From: Neoluteolibacter marinus
GTDB taxonomy: Bacteria; Verrucomicrobiota; Verrucomicrobiia; Verrucomicrobiales; Akkermansiaceae
NCBI RefSeq assembly: GCF_014904755.1
Contig: NZ_JACZFQ010000101.1
Span: 1-64,000 of the forward strand
Direction of reading: 5' to 3'
DNA length: 64,000 bases
Part shown: piece after piece, positions 59,570-64,000 of the stretch
Layout of the letters: each line of letters opens with the position of its first letter
How positions within the stretch are numbered: the stretch's first letter is position 1
Program-made: the position numbers and the translations under genes
Notes under the pieces: generated by a model
Databases searched by the model: none
What the model was told of the DNA's origin: nothing
What the model saw: the letters and a program-made list of their open reading frames with translations, nothing else

Positions 59570-60364
59570 CTAGTCCCCTGATCCGGGGGTAACCGCCCCC
59601 TCCCCCGTCCGGAAGCTGGCGATCAACTCCGCCTGGGAGTGGACCCCGAAGTGCCGGAAGATATCCTTCACGTAGCCGTCCAGGGTGTGCACTGAGATCT
59701 TCAGGGCAGCCGCCATCTCTTTGCGGGATTGACCCTCAAGCACCAGATTCAAGACGGTGCGCCGCCGGGGTGACAACTTTGGCAGAGTTTCGTTCTGATC
59801 CTCCGTCCAACCCAGCGCGTGGAGCCAGGTCAACTCCGTCATGAGGAGATGGGTGATATGCGCCTCCCGCGGATCGAAGGGCCGGCTGTCAGAGGAACGA
59901 TAAATCCCCACCGCGCTGTAATCGCCCGTTTCCAAGGGACACACCGACAGCAGCAAGTCGCCGACTCCCGCCTCGTTCCACATCCGCTTTGTCTCCGGCG
60001 ATTCGAAACGGCCGTCGAAGTCCATCTGCCGCCGGGTCCGGGTCATGTGGACTTTCGTCTCCTCCAGCTCGCGGGCAAAGTAGGTGAACACATGCCAGGA
60101 TCCGGGGAACTCGACGGCGGCGAGAAGCTTCGCGAACAGCCCGTCCTCGAACCCGCCGTGCGAAACCGCGGTGTAACTCGGCCGTCCGTCCGGCCCGTTG
60201 GGGTTGGCCACCGACCACCACCACCGGTCCGCTCCGAGCAGCTTGAGCAAGCCGTTCATGAGCTTGCGCCGCTTCTCGATCATCCCGCCCCGCATCGCGG
60301 CAACTTCTCCCACCAAGCGAATCATCGACCGGACTTCCGACTCACTAAGCACAGGTGCAGACAT
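59570..60364 (-). CDS. LuxR-family transcriptional regulator
   Basis: The 264-residue protein ends with a GerE/LuxR HTH (about 198-255): LSPRRRTVLNLVLEGQSRKE and ALKISVHTLDGYVKDIFRHF with the recognition helix VHTLDGYVKDIF. The N-terminal domain of about 190 residues has a WWWSVANPNG stretch and FDPREAHITHLLM, reading like a GAF/PAS-type sensor. No LuxI synthase or kinase is nearby. It is monocistronic, with about 180 bp upstream before the next gene. Confidence 0.88.
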   Translation of the reverse strand: MSAPVLSESEVRSMIRLVGEVAAMRGGMIEKRRKLMNGLLKLLGADRWWWSVANPNGPDGRPSYTAVSHGGFEDGLFAKLLAAVEFPGSWHVFTYFARELEETKVHMTRTRRQMDFDGRFESPETKRMWNEAGVGDLLLSVCPLETGDYSAVGIYRSSDSRPFDPREAHITHLLMTELTWLHALGWTEDQNETLPKLSPRRRTVLNLVLEGQSRKEMAAALKISVHTLDGYVKDIFRHFGVHSQAELIASFRTGEGAVTPGSGD

Positions 60365-60546
60365 GGATTTTCAACTCCGGGAAGTTCCGGATACCGACAT
60401 GTTGCGCCTTCCTGCCAACACCCGGGCAACCGAATTCATGTCATTTGGTTCTTTCCACCAACTTTCCTCTGCATCCGATACATGATGCGATGCCTTTGTG
60501 CCTACATGCTACCATGAATTATCAAGCAACCGGAACCACTCCCGGT

Positions 60547-60696
60547 TCATGTCCCTTGGTCCGCGCCGCTGAACTCTCCGCAGCAGCCCCCCCGGTCATG
60601 CAGGCAGGGAGCGCACCAGGCGACGCCATCCACCACGATCGCCGACTCCCCGCCACAGGCGTCGCAGGTCCGCTCATCGTCATCCGCGCTCGACAT
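60547..60696 (-). CDS. 49-residue Cys-rich zinc-ribbon-like protein
   Basis: From ATG 60696 the reading is a compact protein with cysteines in an ordered pattern: ERTCDACGGESAIVVDG (C11, C14), WCAPCLHDRGGCCGEF (C28, C31, C38, C39), ending GADQGT. Two CxxC pairs 13 residues apart with an intervening hydrophobic hairpin make a plausible zinc ribbon, and small proteins of this look occur in Verrucomicrobia. It lies 54 bp beyond a terminator that ends the pnp transcript and about 180 bp upstream of the luxR start, on the same strand. The evidence is only its composition. Confidence 0.55.
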   Translation of the reverse strand: MSSADDDERTCDACGGESAIVVDGVAWCAPCLHDRGGCCGEFSGADQGT

Positions 60697-60750
60697 GCCC
60701 GGATCGTGACACCGGGCGCCGGCATGGCACGGAGAAAGGGTCCTGGCACG

Positions 60751-60785
60751 AAAAAGGCCCGGCCTCCCTTGCGGAAGACCGGGCC
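60751..60785 (-). terminator. Terminator of pnp
   Basis: On the minus strand GGCCCGG (complement of 60779-60785) pairs with CCGGGCC (complement of 60756-60762), followed by TTTTT (complement of 60751-60755), about 20 nt after the pnp stop. The loop can form a smaller internal stem. Confidence 0.85.
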
Positions 60786-60805
60786 CGTGAAGGAACTGGC
60801 GGGGA

Positions 60806-62947
60806 TCAGGCTTCGACGCCTTCCTCTTCGGCAGCCTTGGCCTTCTCCTCGCGGAGCACGGCGCGGCGGCTCATCTTGACGCGGCCCTTTTCGTCTACGC
60901 CGAGGCACTTGGCGGTGATCATCTCGCCCTTCTTGACGACGTCCTCCACCTTCTCGGTGCGGCCTTCGGCCAGCTCGGAGACGTGGATCAGGCCGTCCTT
61001 GCCGGGCAGGACTTCCATGAAGGCACCGAAGTTGGTGATGCTGACCACCTTGCCGGTGTAGACCTTGCCCACTTCGATTTCCTGGAACATCCGGTCGATC
61101 AGCGCCTTCGCACGCTCCAGGCCTTCCTGCTTGGAGGCGTAGATGTGGACGGTGCCGTCATCCTCGATGTTCAGCTCGGCACCGGACTCGGCCTGGATGC
61201 CCTTGATGTTCTTGCCGCCAGGCCCGATCAGCTCGCCGATGCGGTCGGCCGGGATCTTGACGGAGACGATGCGCGGGGCGTGCGGGCTGAGGTCCTGCGG
61301 ACCATGAACGGCTTCGTCCATCTTGGCGATGATCGTGCCGCGGGCATCCTTGGCCATGCGGATCGCTTCCTCGAGGATCGAGAGCGGCAGGCCGGGGAGC
61401 TTCAGGTCAAGCTGGTAGCCGGTGACGCCGGCTTCGGTACCACAAAGCTTGAAGTCCATGTCCCCGTAGAAGTCTTCCGACCCGATGATGTCGAGCAGCG
61501 CCTTGTGCTCCTTGAGGGTGCCGTCCTCGTTCCAGTCGGTCACCAGACCGACCGAGATGCCGGCCACCGGGGCCTTGAGCGGCACACCGGCGCAAAGCAG
61601 CGACATGGTGCCGGCGCAGACCGTGGCCATCGAGGTGGAACCGTTCGATTCCATGACTTCCGACGACACGCGCATGGCGTACGGGAAATCCTCGACGTCC
61701 GGGATGACCGGGGCGATCGAGCGTTCGGCGAGGGCGCCGTGGCCGATTTCGCGGCGGTTGATGCCACCCATGCGGCCGCACTCACCCACCGAGAACGGAG
61801 GGAAGTTGTAGTGGAGGATGAAGCGCTTGCTGTCCTCACCACCGGCGTAGTTGTCGAAGAATTGTTTCTCGTCAGCCGGGGCCAGGGTGCAGATGCCGAG
61901 CGCCTGGGTCTCGCCGCGGGCGAAGATGGCGGAACCGTGGACGCGGGGCAGCGAGTTGGCTTCGGAGAACAGCGGGCGGAGCTCGCCGACCTGACGGCCG
62001 TCGGCACGCACGCCTTTTTCCATGATCGAAAGGCGGAAGGCCTTCTTCTGGATGTATTCGAAGACCTGCTCGATTTCGAACTCGGTGGTTTCGGGATACT
62101 TTTCCATGATCGCCGCTTCCACCTCGTCGCGGAGAGCGCCGACCTTCTTGCCGCGCTCGACCTTGGACGGCGCGTAGATGGCGTCCTCGATGCGGTCGCC
62201 GGCGACGGCGTAGCCGACTTCCAGGAGCTCGTCCTTGGCGACGGTCACGGTGTAGTCGCGCTTCGGCTTGCCGGCGAGGCGGACCAGTTCTTCCTGGGCT
62301 TCGACGAGCTTCTGCACGGCGGCCTGGGCGAAGTGGAGGGCCTTGATGAACTCCTCTTCCGGGAGCTGGTCGGCGGCGCCTTCGATCATGATGACATCGG
62401 TCTTGTTGCCGACGTAGATCAGGTCGAGGTCGCTTTCCTCGCGCTCGTCGAAGGTCGGGTTGATGACGAATTCACCATCGACGCGGCCGACGCGCACGGC
62501 GCCGATCGGGCCGGCGAACGGGATGTCGGAGATCGCGAGGGCGGCCGAGGCGCCGTTCATCGCGAGGATATCGGAATCGTTGATCTGGTCCGCGGAGAGC
62601 AGGAGGGCAACGATCTGGGTTTCGTAAAGGTAGCCCTTGGGGAAAAGCGGCCGCAGCGGGCGGTCGGTCATCCGGCAGGTCAGGATTTCCTTCTCGGTGG
62701 GGCGGCCTTCGCGCTTGAAGTAACCGCCGGGGAACTGGCCGGCAGCGGAGGCTTTTTCCTTGTACTCGACCGAAAGCGGGAACCAGGTCTGGCCGGCGCG
62801 CACTTTGGTTTGGGAAACGGCGGTCACGATGACCACGGTCTCGCCGCAGGTGACGACGACGGCGCCGTCGGCCAGCTTGGCGAGCTTGCCCGTTTCGATG
62901 GTGATGGGGTTCGAGCCGACCTGGCTCGTGACGGTATGGATATTCAT
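60806..62947 (-). CDS. pnp: Polyribonucleotide nucleotidyltransferase (PNPase)
   Basis: The 713-residue enzyme degrades RNA 3' to 5' by phosphorolysis. Two RNase PH domains surround a helical domain (FPLSVEYKEKASAAGQFPGG near the N-terminus; LHYNFPPFSVGECGRMGGIN, TVCAGTMSLLCAGVPLKAPV in the second). A KH domain (LIGPGGKNIKGIQAESGAEL) and an S1 domain (GKVVSITNFGAFMEVLPGKD) follow. It is 188 bp downstream of rpsO, the usual rpsO-pnp pairing, with a strong hairpin between them. Confidence 0.97.
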   Translation of the reverse strand: MNIHTVTSQVGSNPITIETGKLAKLADGAVVVTCGETVVIVTAVSQTKVRAGQTWFPLSVEYKEKASAAGQFPGGYFKREGRPTEKEILTCRMTDRPLRPLFPKGYLYETQIVALLLSADQINDSDILAMNGASAALAISDIPFAGPIGAVRVGRVDGEFVINPTFDEREESDLDLIYVGNKTDVIMIEGAADQLPEEEFIKALHFAQAAVQKLVEAQEELVRLAGKPKRDYTVTVAKDELLEVGYAVAGDRIEDAIYAPSKVERGKKVGALRDEVEAAIMEKYPETTEFEIEQVFEYIQKKAFRLSIMEKGVRADGRQVGELRPLFSEANSLPRVHGSAIFARGETQALGICTLAPADEKQFFDNYAGGEDSKRFILHYNFPPFSVGECGRMGGINRREIGHGALAERSIAPVIPDVEDFPYAMRVSSEVMESNGSTSMATVCAGTMSLLCAGVPLKAPVAGISVGLVTDWNEDGTLKEHKALLDIIGSEDFYGDMDFKLCGTEAGVTGYQLDLKLPGLPLSILEEAIRMAKDARGTIIAKMDEAVHGPQDLSPHAPRIVSVKIPADRIGELIGPGGKNIKGIQAESGAELNIEDDGTVHIYASKQEGLERAKALIDRMFQEIEVGKVYTGKVVSITNFGAFMEVLPGKDGLIHVSELAEGRTEKVEDVVKKGEMITAKCLGVDEKGRVKMSRRAVLREEKAKAAEEEGVEA

Positions 62948-63095
62948 CTTGTCTGTCTTCTGTTCAATGTGAGCCCGCCCGACGACGTGCCAGACGGGTG
63001 CTTGGCTTTCGGACAGTCCCCAAATTCAAGAAAGTGGTGATGGGCTGTCCGACGGCGGAAGGGAAAACGGTTCCCGGAGCCCGCCGTTTCATGCA

Positions 63096-63125
63096 CGACG
63101 GCCACGGGGTGAACCGTGGCCGTCG
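63096..63125 (-). promoter_or_regulatory. rpsO-pnp intergenic hairpin
   Basis: CGACGGCCACGG (63096-63107) and CCGTGGCCGTCG (63114-63125) form a perfect 12-bp inverted repeat with a 6-nt loop, 10 nt after the rpsO stop. No T-run follows on the minus strand. By analogy with the RNase-processed hairpin that controls pnp in enterobacteria, it may be a processing site rather than a terminator. Confidence 0.7.
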
Positions 63126-63135
63126 GAGGAAAGGG

Positions 63136-63393
63136 TTACTTGCGGAGGTTGAGGCCGGCGAGCAACTTCTGGTAGCGCTCTTCGGAGTTGGCCTTCACGT
63201 AGTCGAGCAGCTTGCGGCGCTGGGCGACCAGTTTGAGGAGTCCGCGGCGGGACGAGCTGTCCTTCTTGTGCTCGCCGAGGTGGGCGGTCAGGTGGACGAT
63301 GCGCTTGGTCAGCAGGGCAACTTGGTAATCGGCGCTGCCGGTGTCGGTTTCGTGGGCCTTGAAGTCCGCGGGATTGATGGTGCTTTCGCTCAT
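63136..63393 (-). CDS. rpsO: Ribosomal protein S15
   Basis: From ATG 63393 (MSESTINPADFKAHETDTGS) the product has 85 residues. S15 features are QVALLTKRIVHLTAHLGEHK, SSRRGLLKLVAQRRKLLDYV and ERYQKLLAGLNLRK. S15 binds 16S rRNA near helix 22. It is placed before pnp as in many bacteria. An upstream in-frame extension at 63483 is not expected. Confidence 0.96.
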   Translation of the reverse strand: MSESTINPADFKAHETDTGSADYQVALLTKRIVHLTAHLGEHKKDSSSRRGLLKLVAQRRKLLDYVKANSEERYQKLLAGLNLRK

Positions 63394-63487
63394 GGATATG
63401 GTCAGTTTGGTCCCGCCGACTTGGCCGGGCCACCCTTGTTCGGGACCGCGGAAGAAAGCGGAATCCGCGGCTTTTGCAAGCACGGAA

Positions 63488-64000
63488 TCACGATTCCCCC
63501 CGCGCGTCGCCCTCCCGCATCGCCTTCACCGCCAGGTCGGAACCATAGACCATGACCACGTCTCCGGGATGGATGACCACGTGCTTGTCGGGCGCCCCGG
63601 CGAAAGTCCCGTCGGCCCGGTGGATGCCGAGAATCACCAATCCGTCGTCGGACGGCCTCGATTCGTGCAGCGCTTTGCCGGCGTAGGGATGCCCCTCCCA
63701 CATCTCCACCTCCGACACGGAGAATCCCTCCTTCACATGCAGCAGCACCTCGTAGTCGAGCGCTCGGATCACCCCGGCCCGGGTCAACATCCGGCACATC
63801 AGGGCGTCGAGCGGGCGCTTCACAAGCTTGATATTCAAGGCCAGCCCGAAAGCGACCGCCCCGGCCAGAAACAACAGCGCGGTCAGCCAGAAGTGTCCCT
63901 CCGCATCGCGGGTCTGGACCAAGGTGACCACCAGGGTCGCGAGGGCCGAGGTCAGGCCGATGTTGCCGGCAATGATCAGGTGGAGAATGATCCGCCGCCG
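63488..64000 (-). CDS. RCK_C/TrkA_C-domain membrane protein (5' end outside window)
   Basis: The frame is open to the window edge (RRRIILHLIIAGNIGL and a following SALATLVVTLVQ), so the start lies outside. Visible are two hydrophobic segments (HLIIAGNIGLTSALATLVV; FWLTALLFLAGAVAFGLAL) and a C-terminal domain with EGHPYAGKAL, DDGLVILGIHRADG and HPGDVVMVYGS, typical of the TrkA_C domain that senses ions or nucleotides in potassium channels and exchangers. Stop at 63488. Confidence 0.82.
   Translation of the reverse strand, partial: RRRIILHLIIAGNIGLTSALATLVVTLVQTRDAEGHFWLTALLFLAGAVAFGLALNIKLVKRPLDALMCRMLTRAGVIRALDYEVLLHVKEGFSVSEVEMWEGHPYAGKALHESRPSDDGLVILGIHRADGTFAGAPDKHVVIHPGDVVMVYGSDLAVKAMREGDARGES

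Noticed and set aside
59446-59592. A 48-codon frame starting MSDPAAIQRDDGTFG
   Set aside because: It overlaps the 3' end of the LuxR gene and has no clear hydrophobic or motif order; too weak to call.
60983-63040. A 685-codon open frame antisense to pnp
   Set aside because: It is exactly opposite a clear PNPase gene; such frames arise from GC-rich codon bias. Its translation has no domain and is poor in hydrophobic order.
1-64000. Search for tRNA, rRNA, CRISPR arrays, insertion sequences and phage genes
   Set aside because: No cloverleaf-like T-loop consensus, no evenly spaced repeats, and no transposase or integrase motif was seen on either strand by eye.

Overview
The window is GC-rich, densely coded bacterial chromosome and most likely comes from a Verrucomicrobiota species (Verrucomicrobiales, Luteolibacter/Haloferula-like). 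This rests on gene content, not on a marker tree. It carries families typical of the Planctomycetes-Verrucomicrobia group: a ThuA + PVC-type dehydrogenase + HEAT + CxxCH cytochrome protein, a DUF1592/DUF1552 pair, a DUF1800/DUF1501 pair, a beta-strand-repeat surface protein and many exported proteins with no assignable function. BamD- and LptE-like lipoproteins and a TonB receptor point to a diderm cell. I saw no tRNA, rRNA, CRISPR array, insertion sequence, transposase, integrase or phage gene.

Layout. 1-7.5 kb: the C-terminus of a glucan-water-dikinase-like protein, translationally coupled to a metal-binding TIM-barrel protein; a TetR / AhpD-like / thioredoxin redox module with two candidate operators; an SGNH hydrolase; a GH15 glucoamylase/glucodextranase; and DUF1003 and DUF2062 membrane proteins. 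7.5-14 kb: a secreted thioredoxin-like protein, an overlapping LytS/LytTR-type kinase-regulator pair, a beta-strand-repeat surface protein and a membrane-anchored unknown. 14-20 kb: three ThuA-domain proteins, one fused to a 1251-residue PVC cytochrome. 20-30 kb: housekeeping and envelope genes (ispH, proC, bamD-like, lptE-like, rsmI), a zinc-ribbon ORF with a suspected one-base frameshift, a sugar isomerase-like TIM barrel and a spermidine-synthase-fold methyltransferase.

30-38.5 kb: a DUF1800/DUF1501/GspG-tail export operon, then a cobalamin riboswitch controlling a TonB-dependent receptor, a strong terminator, an AT-rich spacer and two small overlapping membrane-protein genes. 38.6-49 kb: two exported unknowns, hflX, the DUF1592/DUF1552 cassette, a flavin-dependent-halogenase-like enzyme and a secreted alpha/beta hydrolase. 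49-64 kb: a HAD phosphatase coupled to infC (apparent AUC start), thrS, a 936-residue secreted unknown, a TSUP transporter, UDP-glucose dehydrogenase, rsmB, two very small genes (42 and 49 residues), a LuxR-type regulator, pnp, rpsO and a truncated RCK_C/TrkA_C membrane protein.

Working together. The GWD-like protein, its coupled TIM barrel and the nearby GH15 enzyme suggest storage-glucan metabolism with phosphorylation of an alpha-glucan. Two separate heme/anchor-type cassettes (DUF1592/DUF1552 and the PVC cytochrome with ThuA partners) and one DUF1800/DUF1501 cassette fit periplasmic polysaccharide or sugar oxidation. The riboswitch-receptor unit is the clearest regulatory circuit. The least explained loci are the glucan dikinase/TIM-barrel pair, the halogenase-like enzyme, the DUF1800 operon, and the small Cys-rich and one-helix proteins.
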